Assembly (NCBI GenBank): GCA_030041335.1
Contig: JASHOB010000167.1
Coordinates: 1 to 33,684 of the forward strand
Reading direction: 5' to 3'
Origin: Alphaproteobacteria bacterium
GTDB taxonomy: Bacteria > Pseudomonadota > Alphaproteobacteria > ATCC43930 > CGMCC-115725
Length of the DNA: 33,684 nucleotides
Shown: in pieces, positions 7,315-15,185 of the stretch
Layout of the letters: each line of letters begins with the position of its first letter
How positions within the stretch are numbered: position 1 is the first letter of the stretch
The notes under the pieces: model-generated
The model's database searches: none
Told to the model about the DNA's origin: nothing
Seen by the model: the letters and a program-made list of their open reading frames with translations, nothing else
Program-made: the position numbers and the translations under genes

Positions 7315-9657
7315 GTGACCGCGATGGCGAGAGGTGCGCTGCCGCTGCCCAATTTGCTGCGCTCGCTCCTCGCCTTTGCCGGTTTCGTGTTTCTCGTCGG
7401 GACCTTTCTGCTCGCGGCAATGCTGGCAACCTACAACCACGACGATCCGTCGTGGAATCACGCGATCGACACGTTGCCGACCAATCTGCTCGGCTGGTTC
7501 GGAGCCGACCTTGCCGACATGCTGGTGCAAAGTTTCGGCGCCGCGGCGTTGCTGTTGCCGATCATAGCGCTCGACTGGTCGGTTCGGTTGTTGGCGGGAC
7601 GCTGGCTCGAGCGGCTGTGGCTGCGGATTCCGCTGACCCCGCCGATTCTCTTTAGCGCCGCGCTGGCGCTGGCGATCGTGCCGCCGCCCCAGCGCTGGCC
7701 GCACGATGTCGGCTTCGGCGGCGTCATCGGCACGATCGCGCGGCACTATCTCGATCCGTTCGGCGCCGCTGCCCCGGTGTCGGCGATGGCGGCCGCTGCG
7801 CTGGCGGGACTCCTTCTGCTTTACATCACCGGCTTCACCGCGGACGCCGCCGGCGACGAAGAGCAAGACGACGATCGGCACCAGGAGGCGGCGCCCGCCC
7901 TCAAGTATAACGCGGCTAAACCGCGAATCGCCTTCCCGGGGATCGTCGGCTGGCTGCGGCGTCCGCGACGCGAGCCGATGGCCGAGCGCGAACGCCGCGA
8001 GCCGATCATCGGCGACGCCGAACCGACGCGCGGGCGCGACGAACCGCGGGGATTGCCGCTCGCCCGACCGCGCAAGCTCGCCGACATCGCGCAACCGCAG
8101 CGCGCGCCCAAGCGCTCCGAAGCGGCGCGGCAAACTTCGCTCGATCTCGGCATCGAATTCGAGTTGCCCTCGCTCGATTTGCTGACCGAGCCGCCGCCGC
8201 AGCGCGGAACACTGGTGAGCACCGAGGCGTTGCAGCAGAACGCGCGCCTTCTCGAAAGCGTGCTCGAAGATTTCGGTATCCGTGGCGAAATCCACAAAGT
8301 GCGGCCTGGCCCGGTGGTGACGCTCTACGAGCTTGAGCCGGCGCCCGGCATCAAGGCCTCGCGCATCATCGGTCTCGCCGACGATATCGCCCGCTCGATG
8401 AGCGCGATCTCAGCGCGCGTGGCGGTGATCCCTGGACGCAACGTCATCGGCATCGAGTTGCCCAACAGCAGAGCCGAGACCGTCTATCTGCGCGAGCTCT
8501 TGTCATCGGAGGCATATGAGCGCAGCAACGGCCGTCTCACGCTGCTGCTCGGCAAAGATATCGGCGGCGCGCCGGTGACCGCCGATCTTGCCCATATGCC
8601 GCACCTGTTGATTGCCGGAACCACCGGTTCCGGCAAGTCGGTCGGCATCAACACCATGATCTTGTCGCTGCTGTTTCGCCTGCCGCCCGACAAATGCCGC
8701 TTTATCATGATCGATCCGAAGATGCTCGAGCTGTCGATGTATGACGGCATCCCGCACCTTCTCTGTCCGGTCGTGACCGATCCGAAAAAGGCGGTGGTCG
8801 CGCTCAAATGGACGGTGCGCGAGATGGAGGGCCGCTATCGCGCCATGACCAAGCTCGGGGTGCGCAACCTCGACAGCTACAATCAGCGTCTCAGGGAGGC
8901 AAAGGCACGGGGCGAAGTGCTTACCCGCCGGGTCCAGACCGGTTTTGACCCCGAGACCGGTGCGCCGCAATTCGAGGAAGAATCGCTCAATAGCGAGCCG
9001 CTGCCGCTCATTGTCGTCGTGGTCGACGAAATGGCCGACCTGATGCTGGTCGCGGGGAAAGACATCGAGGCGGCGGTGCAGCGCCTGGCACAAATGGCGC
9101 GCGCTGCAGGCATTCACATCATGATGGCGACGCAGCGCCCGTCGGTCGACGTCATTACCGGCACCATCAAGGCCAATTTCCCGACTCGCATCAGCTTTCA
9201 AGTGACCTCGAAAATCGACAGCCGCACCATTCTGGGCGAGGCCGGCGCCGAACAGCTGCTCGGCCGCGGCGACATGCTCTACATGGCCGGCGGCGGCCGC
9301 ATCACCCGCGTCCATGGTCCGTTCGTCTCCGACAAGGAAGTCGAAGCTGTCGTCCAGTTCCTCAAGGAAAGCGGCCCGCCGCCCTCCTATATTGACGACA
9401 TCACCGAAGATGACGAGGTCGACGAATTTGGCGCGGCGCCGGTCGGTACCGACGATGGCGCCAGCGCCGATCTCTACGACCAGGCGGTGGCGCTGGTGTG
9501 CCGCGAGCGCAAGGCGACGACAAGTTACCTGCAGCGCCGTTTCGAAATCGGCTACAACAAGGCGGCACGGCTGATCGAGCGGATGGAAAAAGAAGGCGTG
9601 ATCTCGGCGCCCAACCATGTCGGCAAGCGCGAGGTTCTGGCGCCCGATATCCGCTAA
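7315..9657 (+). CDS. ftsK: DNA translocase FtsK
   Basis: FtsK couples chromosome segregation and dimer resolution to septation at the division site. The N-terminus has about four membrane helices (for example LLAFAGFVFLVGTFLLAAML, LLLPIIALDWSVRLLAG, ILFSAALALAIVP, AALAGLLLLYITG). A charged linker of roughly 130 residues follows, then the alpha/beta motor: Walker A GTTGSGKS at 435-442 and Walker B IVVVVDEMADLM with Asp571. The C-terminal gamma winged helix (YDQAVALVCRERKATTSYLQ) recognises polarising DNA motifs and activates XerD in known members. At 780 residues it is a short-linker alphaproteobacterial form. I chose GTG 7315 because TGAGG at 7305-7309 is 5 nt away; ATG 7324 is an alternative with a poor 14-nt spacing. 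Confidence 0.97.
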   Translation: MTAMARGALPLPNLLRSLLAFAGFVFLVGTFLLAAMLATYNHDDPSWNHAIDTLPTNLLGWFGADLADMLVQSFGAAALLLPIIALDWSVRLLAGRWLERLWLRIPLTPPILFSAALALAIVPPPQRWPHDVGFGGVIGTIARHYLDPFGAAAPVSAMAAAALAGLLLLYITGFTADAAGDEEQDDDRHQEAAPALKYNAAKPRIAFPGIVGWLRRPRREPMAERERREPIIGDAEPTRGRDEPRGLPLARPRKLADIAQPQRAPKRSEAARQTSLDLGIEFELPSLDLLTEPPPQRGTLVSTEALQQNARLLESVLEDFGIRGEIHKVRPGPVVTLYELEPAPGIKASRIIGLADDIARSMSAISARVAVIPGRNVIGIELPNSRAETVYLRELLSSEAYERSNGRLTLLLGKDIGGAPVTADLAHMPHLLIAGTTGSGKSVGINTMILSLLFRLPPDKCRFIMIDPKMLELSMYDGIPHLLCPVVTDPKKAVVALKWTVREMEGRYRAMTKLGVRNLDSYNQRLREAKARGEVLTRRVQTGFDPETGAPQFEEESLNSEPLPLIVVVVDEMADLMLVAGKDIEAAVQRLAQMARAAGIHIMMATQRPSVDVITGTIKANFPTRISFQVTSKIDSRTILGEAGAEQLLGRGDMLYMAGGGRITRVHGPFVSDKEVEAVVQFLKESGPPPSYIDDITEDDEVDEFGAAPVGTDDGASADLYDQAVALVCRERKATTSYLQRRFEIGYNKAARLIERMEKEGVISAPNHVGKREVLAPDIR

Positions 9658-9702
9658 GGTTCAATGGCCCGTGAGCGGCAGCAGGCTGGCAAAGGCGAAG
9701 CG

Positions 9703-10161
9703 ATGACGGACGACACCCGTTGGCAATCGGACCGTTTCGGCGCGGCGGCGCGCGGCGAGAATCCGATGTTCGTGGCACCGCTCGCCACCGGCCTGGTCTT
9801 TCTCCACGACGCCCAGTTCCTGCCAGGCTGGTGCGTGCTCTTTGCCCGTCCCGAGATCGGACGACTGGAGGATCTCGACCATGATCGCGCGGGCGATTTT
9901 CTCGGCGACATGGCACGGCTCGGCCGCGCACTGAGCGCAGTGTGCCGCCCGCGCCGGATCAATTACGCGATTTATGGCAACACCGCGCCCGTTTTGCACG
10001 CGCATGTCGTGCCACGCTACGATTGGGAGCCGCCGGACCGCATCACCCAGCCGGTTTGGACCTATCCCGCGGGTCAGTGGCGCGATCCGCCGCTGGACTA
10101 TGAGGCATCGCAACATGCGCCGCTACGCGACCGGATTCGAGCAGCGCTGCTCCTGGCTTGA
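9703..10161 (+). CDS. HIT-like family protein with variant triad
   Basis: The roughly 152-residue protein resembles histidine-triad (HIT) nucleotide hydrolases/transferases: an early MFVAPLATGLVFLHDAQFLPGWCVLFARPE strand pair, a central helix (LGDMARLGRALSAVC), then NYAIYGNTAPVLHAHVVPRYDWEP. In canonical HIT proteins the last block reads H-x-H-x-H; here the first position is Val97 and only His99 and His101 remain. His99 aligns with the nucleophile, so activity may persist in altered form. ATG 9703 has AAAGG at 9691-9695; an in-frame ATG at 9664 just after the ftsK stop is possible (AAGG 4 nt upstream). It is downstream of ftsK on the same strand. The fold assignment is good; substrate is unknown. 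Confidence 0.85.
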   Translation: MTDDTRWQSDRFGAAARGENPMFVAPLATGLVFLHDAQFLPGWCVLFARPEIGRLEDLDHDRAGDFLGDMARLGRALSAVCRPRRINYAIYGNTAPVLHAHVVPRYDWEPPDRITQPVWTYPAGQWRDPPLDYEASQHAPLRDRIRAALLLA

Positions 10162-10655
10162 TCACGGCGGGAACTCCCTGTCCCACCCTCGTGCTGCCGC
10201 AGACGTCCAGGCGCAAGCCCGCCACGCCAATGGTTCTGAACCGTTGACCTCGCCACTGACGGGACGCCACGAACGGCGTTTCGGCAGTTTCTTGGGCCGC
10301 GCCGATTTCGACGTCAATAGGCCGAGGCTCGCGCCCGGCGCCATTTTTCACGCCGCACCGGATGAGCTGACGACGTTCTCGGAGGCGGGCCGATACCGAT
10401 CACCAACGCCGATGCATCACCTCGTCAACCACGGCACCGCCGATGTGGATAGCGTCGAAATCGGCGATCACACCAGGCGACACCCGCGTTCTCCGACGAC
10501 GACATGAACCGCGCCCGCCACGACGCCAGTCGCGCTGTCGGCACAAAGACGGACGGCCCTACTGAGGGCGCAGTTGAAGCCCTATATTTGTCGTGACCGT
10601 GTTCGTCGCCGGTTGCCGAATAGCGTCGGCGAAACGGATTGGGAACCGCAAGCAG
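10162..10655 (+). other. Intergenic region without a supported gene
   Basis: Nearly 500 bases lie between the HIT-like gene and lolA. Frames on both strands are open for up to about 100 codons but give low-complexity, Arg/Pro-rich products with no motif I recognise. No clear terminator or promoter stands out. In many relatives lolA follows ftsK closely, so this stretch with the HIT-like gene looks like an insertion in a conserved pair, or the remnant of a lost gene; neither is proven. Confidence 0.45.
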
Positions 10656-11321
10656 ATGGTAATGGAAAAGCTGGTGCGCCGGCGATTGGTGTTGAAGGGC
10701 CTGCTCTTGGGGGCGATGGCGATGGCGCCGCGGTCGGTGCGCGCGGCACCCGCGGGCGCGATCAGCCTCAGTGAACAGGACCGTGCCGTCGTTGACCGGG
10801 TCGTGGCCTATCTCAACAACATCCACACCATGGAAGCACGCTTCGAGCAGATTGCCGCCGATGGCAGCAACTCGTCGGGCACGATCTATGTGGAGCGGCC
10901 CGGCAAGCTGCGGCTTCAGTACGACCCGCCAATGCCCGTGATGATCATCGCCGACGGCCGCGGCATCTACTATTGGGACAGTAAACTGGAGCAATTGTCG
11001 CAGACGCGCGTCGAGGACACACCCGCCTGGTTTCTGTTGCGTCCCGACATCAGCGCAAACGGCGATGTCACGGTTACGCATTTCGAGCACCAGCCCGGTC
11101 TGATCCGAGTGACCATGGTCGAGACCGCGCATCCCGAGCTCGGCAGCGTCACTTTGACCTTCGCCGACCATCCGCTTGAGTTACGCCAATGGACGATCGT
11201 CGATGCTCAGGCCCGTCCCGTCACCGTTACCTTGATCGACCCGCGCTTTGGCATGGCGATACCACCGTTGCTGTTCGACTGGATCGACCCGCGGATCACG
11301 CAAGGCCGGATTCCGCATTAG
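10656..11321 (+). CDS. lolA: Outer-membrane lipoprotein carrier protein LolA-like
   Basis: LolA carries lipoproteins across the periplasm from LolCDE to the outer membrane. The 221-residue protein has a signal peptide with RRRLVLKGLLLGAMAMAPRSVRA and a likely cut after residue 30. The mature part starts LSEQDRAVVDRVVAYLNNIHTMEARFEQIAADG, the typical first helix and strand, then GTIYVERPGKLRLQYDPP and ADGRGIYYWDSKLEQLSQT, all hallmark LolA blocks with the aromatic and Arg residues of the hydrophobic cavity. The RR-x-V-L-K signature hints at Tat export. ATG 10656 (or 10662) places the signal peptide correctly; an upstream in-frame start at 10593 would add a poorly conserved extension. The ftsK-lolA neighbourhood is common in alphaproteobacteria. 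Confidence 0.92.
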   Translation: MVMEKLVRRRLVLKGLLLGAMAMAPRSVRAAPAGAISLSEQDRAVVDRVVAYLNNIHTMEARFEQIAADGSNSSGTIYVERPGKLRLQYDPPMPVMIIADGRGIYYWDSKLEQLSQTRVEDTPAWFLLRPDISANGDVTVTHFEHQPGLIRVTMVETAHPELGSVTLTFADHPLELRQWTIVDAQARPVTVTLIDPRFGMAIPPLLFDWIDPRITQGRIPH

Positions 11322-11394
11322 CGGCATGATGAATTCCAGTTCATTAGCGGAATGGGTCTTGCATAGTGATCGTTGTGCGACAAAGGTCGATGCC

Positions 11395-12219
11395 ATGTCT
11401 TCCCGCCCGCTGATCGGCATTCCCTGCTGCACCGCGATCGCCAGCAATCGCCCGACCCACTGGGTAGCCGAAAAATATGTGGTTGCCGTTCACGACGCGG
11501 CCAACGCCATCCCGATGCTGCTGCCCGCGATCGCCGACCGCTGCAGCGTCGACGACATCGTCTCCCGCATCGATGGGCTGTTCCTCACCGGCAGCCGCTC
11601 CAATATCGAGCCGGCGCGTTATGGCGGCGCTCCCGACCCTGCCGAGCCGGACGAAGACGATCCGCGCGACGTCAAGCGCGACGCCCTCACCTTGCCCCTG
11701 ATCCGCGCCGCGGTACGCGCCGATGTGCCAATCTTGGCGATTTGCCGCGGCTGCCAGGAGCTCAACGTCGCGCTTGGGGGAACGCTCCACTCCAGGGTAC
11801 ACGAGCTTGAGGGGCACATCGATCATCGCTCGCGGCATATTCCGGTCGAAAGCCGTTACCAATACATTGCTCACCCGGTGCGGCTGAGCCCCGACGGCGC
11901 GCTGGCGCGCCTCGCCGGCCAGTCCGAGATGGTCGTGAACTCATTGCATTGGCAGGGTATCGACCGACTCGGCATGGACCTGGCGGTCGAGGCGGTGGCA
12001 CCGGACGGTCTGATCGAGGCGGTCCGACATCGGCGCGCCGATTTTATCTTGGGGATCCAATGGCACCCGGAATACCGGGTGATGGAAAACCCCTTCTCCC
12101 GTGCCCTTTTTGCCACCTGGGGCGAGGCGTGTCGGCGCTACGCCGCCGGCCGGCGAATCCGACTGAGCAACCCGACCAGCACCGCCTTTTCATCAGCGTC
12201 GAGATCGCCCGCGATATGA
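11395..12219 (+). CDS. Gamma-glutamyl-gamma-aminobutyrate hydrolase-like (class I GATase, peptidase C26)
   Basis: This is a stand-alone class I glutamine amidotransferase-like hydrolase of 274 residues. IGIPCC at the start, DGLFLTGSRSNIEPARYGG (oxyanion region), PILAICRGCQELN with nucleophile Cys117, VVNSLHWQGIDRL and GIQWHPEY with His224 and Glu226 form the catalytic set of the PuuD branch, which cleaves gamma-glutamyl-GABA and similar gamma-glutamyl amides in polyamine breakdown. No other puu gene is nearby, so the true substrate is open. AAAGG about 8 nt before ATG 11395 supports the start. The 3' end overlaps the convergent MarR gene by 82 bp. The last ~25 residues are Ser/Arg-rich and probably an extension created by read-through into that overlap. 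Confidence 0.9.
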   Translation: MSSRPLIGIPCCTAIASNRPTHWVAEKYVVAVHDAANAIPMLLPAIADRCSVDDIVSRIDGLFLTGSRSNIEPARYGGAPDPAEPDEDDPRDVKRDALTLPLIRAAVRADVPILAICRGCQELNVALGGTLHSRVHELEGHIDHRSRHIPVESRYQYIAHPVRLSPDGALARLAGQSEMVVNSLHWQGIDRLGMDLAVEAVAPDGLIEAVRHRRADFILGIQWHPEYRVMENPFSRALFATWGEACRRYAAGRRIRLSNPTSTAFSSASRSPAI

Positions 12220-12626
12220 GCTTCGTGCGCACGCACGCGCGCCACCAGCTCATGCAAGAGGTCGCGACCCGCCTCGCTGATATGGAGCGCGTAGGAACGC
12301 CGGTCGCGTGGCGAGTCGGCCCGCTTGACCAGGCCTCTTGTCTCCAGACGGTCGATAATGGCCACCAGGGTCGAGCGGTCGATGATCAGGGTTTGGCCGA
12401 GACCGGTCTGGCTTAAGCCGGGATTGCGCTCGATTACCACCAGCGCCGCAAACTGGGCGGGCGTGAGTTCGCCGGCGCCGACGGTGCGCGCGAAATCCTG
12501 AAAGACCGCGAGCTGTGCCTTGCGCAGATGGTAGCCGATCAGGTCAGGCAATAGGCCGAGATCGATCGGGCGCTCCGGCTCCGTTAACGTGGCGGTTTCG
12601 GTTTTGTCGTTTTTGGCCGGCATCAT
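12138..12626 (-). CDS. MarR family transcriptional regulator
   Basis: The 162-residue protein has the winged-helix MarR layout: an N-terminal dimerisation helix (LGLLPDLIGYHLRKAQLAVFQDFA), then LTPAQFAALVVIERNPGLSQTGLGQTLIIDRSTLVAIIDRLETRGLVKRADSPRDRRSYALHISEAGRDLL (in these blocks, helix-turn-helix and wing with the conserved DxRRS-type DRRSY motif), and a C-terminal helix. Such proteins bind short palindromes and are released by phenolic ligands. The gene is transcribed away from gentisate dioxygenase, 573 bp distant, which fits control of that aromatic-degradation gene, but this is inference. Its 3' end overlaps the convergent amidotransferase gene. No good Shine-Dalgarno is seen before ATG 12626 or the adjacent ATG 12623. 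Confidence 0.92.
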   Translation of the reverse strand: MMPAKNDKTETATLTEPERPIDLGLLPDLIGYHLRKAQLAVFQDFARTVGAGELTPAQFAALVVIERNPGLSQTGLGQTLIIDRSTLVAIIDRLETRGLVKRADSPRDRRSYALHISEAGRDLLHELVARVRAHEAHIAGDLDADEKAVLVGLLSRIRRPAA

Positions 12627-12876
12627 TTTAAAGCAGTTGGCAAAAAATCAGCATGCCGGAGGACGGTTTGGACGACAAGCCATTGGCCGGCACCAATGTC
12701 GATGGCAACGCCTGCACTTATCAATGGATGAGGCATGCGGCTGCGGCAACGGCTGCCATGCGCTTTCGGCATTGTTCCCCTAGCTCCGAAACCGCCATTT
12801 TATCGGGAGAAGCGGTCGGCGGACCCTCCCGCCGTTTGTTCAGCGCCGCCCGACGTGGCGCAGGACCCGCGCTTCC

Positions 12877-12915
12877 GGCGCTCGGTCAATCCCCCCTGGC
12901 CGGGCGCCTTTTTTT
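12877..12915 (+). terminator. Possible intrinsic terminator
   Basis: GGCGC at 12877-12881 can pair with GCGCC at 12904-12908, with further weak pairing inside (CGG/CCG), followed by seven T residues at 12909-12915. The stem is short and the loop long. No plus-strand gene lies directly upstream, so its purpose is unclear; it could insulate the dioxygenase promoter. Confidence 0.3.
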
Positions 12916-13135
12916 GCCAACGAAGAAAAAGAATTGATGCCCCGATCTGCGCCCGCCGCTTCATCGCCCCCTCACTTTCGCCCGGCGCCGCGATGCCTCC
13001 GGCGCGGCGATGGCGGTGCGGGTTTGTGGGCGAATGCCCACCGGTGATGGCGACCGCCTTACCGCGAATGGGCGGCATCGTTTTGGCTCCAACCGCCGAG
13101 CGCTCGCAGGCGACTGGCGCCCGGCTCATGGATGT

Positions 13136-13164
13136 TTCAAACTCATTTGATCAGGCGCTAGAGT
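13136..13164 (+). promoter_or_regulatory. Promoter and candidate operator of gentisate dioxygenase
   Basis: TTCAAA (13136-13141), a 17-bp spacer and TAGAGT (13159-13164) form a plausible promoter about 30 bp before the ATG at 13199. Inside it is the inverted repeat TCAAA-CTCA-TTTGA at 13137-13150, a 14-bp palindrome of the size MarR proteins bind, placed over the -35 element and spacer. Binding there would block polymerase. The link to the nearby MarR protein is inference. Confidence 0.4.
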
Positions 13165-13198
13165 CGGGCCAATCGCAGACCGGCGCCAGGAGGCGACC

Positions 13199-14245
13199 AT
13201 GGAAGGCTCTGTCCCAACCCACACCACAGAGCGCGAAGCATTCTACCGCGAAATAGCGCCGGGCAATCTGGCGCCGCTCTGGGAGGTGCTCCACAGTCTG
13301 GTCACGCCGGAGCCGGTGACCCCGGTGCAGCCGGTCATGTGGAAGTATCAGGACGTGCGGCCTTTCATCGAGCGGGCAGGCAGGCTGATCACCGCCGCCG
13401 AGGCGGAGCGCCGCGTGTTGGTGCTCGAGAATCCCGGCCTCAAGGGTCGATCCTCCATCACCCATTCCCTCTTTGCCGGCATGCAGCTGATTCTGCCGGG
13501 CGAAATCGCGCGGGCCCATCGCCATGCCGCCTCGGCGCTGCGTTTCATCCTCGAAGGCAAGGGCGCTTATACCGCGGTCGACGGCGAGCGCACCTATATG
13601 AATCCCGGCGACTTCATCATCACGCCCTCGTGGACGTTCCACGATCACGGCAACACCACCGCGACCCCGATGGTTTGGCTCGACGGGCTCGACGTGCCGC
13701 TGGTCAATCTGCTCGACACCAGCTTTCAGGAACGCACCGCGGCGGAGAGCCAGGAAGAGACGCGCCATCCCGGCGATTCGATGGCGCGCTTCGGAGCCGG
13801 GCTGATGCCGGTCGACTGGAAGCCGAAGACCCGCACCTCGCCGGTCTTTACCTACCCCTATGAGCATACCCGCGCGGCGCTCGACACGATGAAGCGCGAG
13901 CAGGACTGGGACGCCTGCCACGGCCTCAAGCTCAAATTCATCAACCCGGCTACCGGCGAGCACGCCATGCCGACCATCGGCACCTTCATGCAGCTGCTGC
14001 CCAAGGAGTTTTCGACGGCGCCTTATCGCTCGACCGACAGCACCGTCTATGTCTGCGTCGAAGGCCGCGGCCTGACACATGTCGGTGATCAGTTCTTCAC
14101 TTGGGGTCCGCGCGATATTTTCGTCGTCCCCAGCTGGTATCGGCATTTCCATCACGCCGACGAGGAATCGGTGCTGTTCAGCTTTTCCGACCGCCCGGTG
14201 CAAGAAAAGCTCGATCTCTGGCGCGAGGACCGCGGTAACCACTAA
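13199..14245 (+). CDS. gtdA: Gentisate 1,2-dioxygenase
   Basis: The enzyme opens the ring of gentisate (2,5-dihydroxybenzoate) to maleylpyruvate using Fe(II) and O2. The 348-residue protein is a bicupin: the first cupin contains GEIARAHRHAASALRFILEG with His107 and His109 as iron ligands, then GDFIITPSWTFHDHGN carrying the third His. The second cupin (STVYVCVEGRGLTHVGDQFFTWGPRDIFVVPSWYRHFHHAD) is also conserved. AFYREIAPGNLAPLWEVLH at the N-terminus is characteristic. A strong AGGAGG ribosome-binding site precedes ATG 13199. Maleylpyruvate isomerase and fumarylpyruvate hydrolase genes, usually adjacent, are missing here. A relative acting on salicylate or 1-hydroxy-2-naphthoate is possible. 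Confidence 0.92.
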   Translation: MEGSVPTHTTEREAFYREIAPGNLAPLWEVLHSLVTPEPVTPVQPVMWKYQDVRPFIERAGRLITAAEAERRVLVLENPGLKGRSSITHSLFAGMQLILPGEIARAHRHAASALRFILEGKGAYTAVDGERTYMNPGDFIITPSWTFHDHGNTTATPMVWLDGLDVPLVNLLDTSFQERTAAESQEETRHPGDSMARFGAGLMPVDWKPKTRTSPVFTYPYEHTRAALDTMKREQDWDACHGLKLKFINPATGEHAMPTIGTFMQLLPKEFSTAPYRSTDSTVYVCVEGRGLTHVGDQFFTWGPRDIFVVPSWYRHFHHADEESVLFSFSDRPVQEKLDLWREDRGNH

Positions 14246-14370
14246 TTTTATCCGGGGCGCGCCGCTTGTCCCCTCGCCATGGTGGCCCGATCCGCCGCAT
14301 GCCCGGTCGCGCGCGGTGATCGCCGGCAGCGCCCGAGCCGCGCGGATTTGGCCTTTGCCCGCGCTTTCCC

Positions 14371-15063
14371 TTAAAGGCTGGTGCCTGGCCGCGCGCCTTC
14401 GGGCGCGATCGGCGGTTTGGTTTGCGGGCGTTGCAGGCCGGCAACGACCATGCCCAGCAGCCGCTCGATGATACCGTCGAGGGAGAGGTGGGCCGGTGGC
14501 ACCTTGTCGATCACCAGCATGGTCAAGCCATGGGCGGCGGACCAGGCCGATAGCGCAGTCAGGGCGACCTCCTCTGGATTCCCGGGCGCAACGGCGAAAA
14601 CGCCGGAACGGGCTCCGCGCAAGATGACTTCCTCCAGCACCGCTCTGGCCTCGGCACCAGCCGCCTTGGCGATCGTCGGGCGAGCAGCGGACCCGGCAGC
14701 GGACAGCGCCGGACCGAACATCAGACGGTAGAGCGCGGGATTTTCGAGGCCGAGACGGACGTAAGTTCGGCAGATCGCGACAAGGAGCGCGTCGGCATCG
14801 TCGATGCCAACCATGGCGCGCCGCATGCCGTCACGCAGCCTTTCGAAGCCGACGGCGGCGGCGGCCGCAAGCAGGTCGAGCTTCCCGGGAAAATGGTTAT
14901 AGGGCGCGTGGTGGCTGACGCCGGCACGGCGCGCCACCTCGCGCAGCGAGAACGCCCAGTCCTGCTCCTCGGTCACCAGGTCGAGCGCGGTCTCGATGAG
15001 CGCGCGGCGCAGGTCGCCGTGGTGATAGGGCTGAGGTTTGGTGGCGTGATTTTTTTTTGGCAC
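14371..15063 (-). CDS. TetR/AcrR family transcriptional regulator
   Basis: The protein begins PKKNHATKPQPYHHGDLRRALIETALDLV, the usual lead into the TetR helix-turn-helix, followed by FSLREVARRAGVSHHAPYNHFPGKLDLLAAAAAVGFERL. The C-terminal part (TYVRLGLENPALYRLMFGPALS) matches the WHG-type ligand-binding domain. I place the start at GTG 15063, with GGAAG about 6 nt upstream; the longer reading from ATG 15096 would begin inside the palindromic operator and upstream of the predicted transcription start. The product is about 230 residues. It is divergent from the class II aldolase and most likely controls both genes through the 42-bp palindrome at 15078-15119. Ligand unknown. Confidence 0.92.
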   Translation of the reverse strand: MPKKNHATKPQPYHHGDLRRALIETALDLVTEEQDWAFSLREVARRAGVSHHAPYNHFPGKLDLLAAAAAVGFERLRDGMRRAMVGIDDADALLVAICRTYVRLGLENPALYRLMFGPALSAAGSAARPTIAKAAGAEARAVLEEVILRGARSGVFAVAPGNPEEVALTALSAWSAAHGLTMLVIDKVPPAHLSLDGIIERLLGMVVAGLQRPQTKPPIAPEGARPGTSL

Positions 15064-15077
15064 GGCGGCTTCCAAAA

Positions 15078-15119
15078 ATGTTGACAATGGGTACATGATG
15101 ATGTATCCATTGTCAACAT
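15078..15119. promoter_or_regulatory. 42-bp near-perfect palindrome with divergent promoters (TetR operator)
   Basis: The arms 15078-15090 and 15107-15119 are perfect 13-bp inverted repeats (ATGTTGACAATGG and complement); over the full 21-bp half-sites 19 positions match. Each arm carries TTGACA as a -35 element. On the plus strand TTGACA (15081-15086) is followed after 17 bp by TATCCA (15104-15109), aimed at the aldolase gene. On the minus strand TTGACA (15116-15111) is followed after 17 bp by TACCCA (15093-15088), aimed at the tetR gene. Both promoters overlap face to face, so one bound dimer or pair of dimers would silence both. Confidence 0.8.
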
Positions 15120-15185
15120 AACCGGCGGGATGTCAATCCGCGGCGTCACGGCGAGTCTGGATCACTAACCGAGCGAGGTGCAGCG

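Larger units (their letters stand above)
12627..13198 (+). other. Regulatory/intergenic region between marR-like gene and gentisate dioxygenase
   Basis: This 572-base region has no convincing gene; the open frames code for low-complexity product. It does hold a 7-bp inverted repeat, CCGGCAT at 12617-12623 and ATGCCGG at 12653-12659, flanking the marR start; a stem with a T-run around 12877-12915; and a promoter with overlapping palindrome just before the dioxygenase gene. The length is large for a simple divergent promoter region. Confidence 0.45.

Noticed and set aside
6099-7352. 417-codon open frame antisense to dapC
   Set aside because: It is an Arg/Gly/His-rich product without a motif, lying opposite a gene with clear PLP-enzyme blocks. 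The open frame is a by-product of GC bias at third positions.
8503-9618. Long minus-strand frame opposite ftsK
   Set aside because: It mirrors the ATPase motor region and has no domain of its own.
13151-14242. Long minus-strand frame opposite gentisate dioxygenase
   Set aside because: It is rich in Arg/His/Gly and has no recognisable family, while the plus strand carries an intact bicupin and a strong ribosome-binding site.
15064-15096. TetR start at ATG 15096
   Set aside because: The codon lies inside the operator and upstream of the predicted transcription start. GTG 15063 has a good ribosome-binding site.
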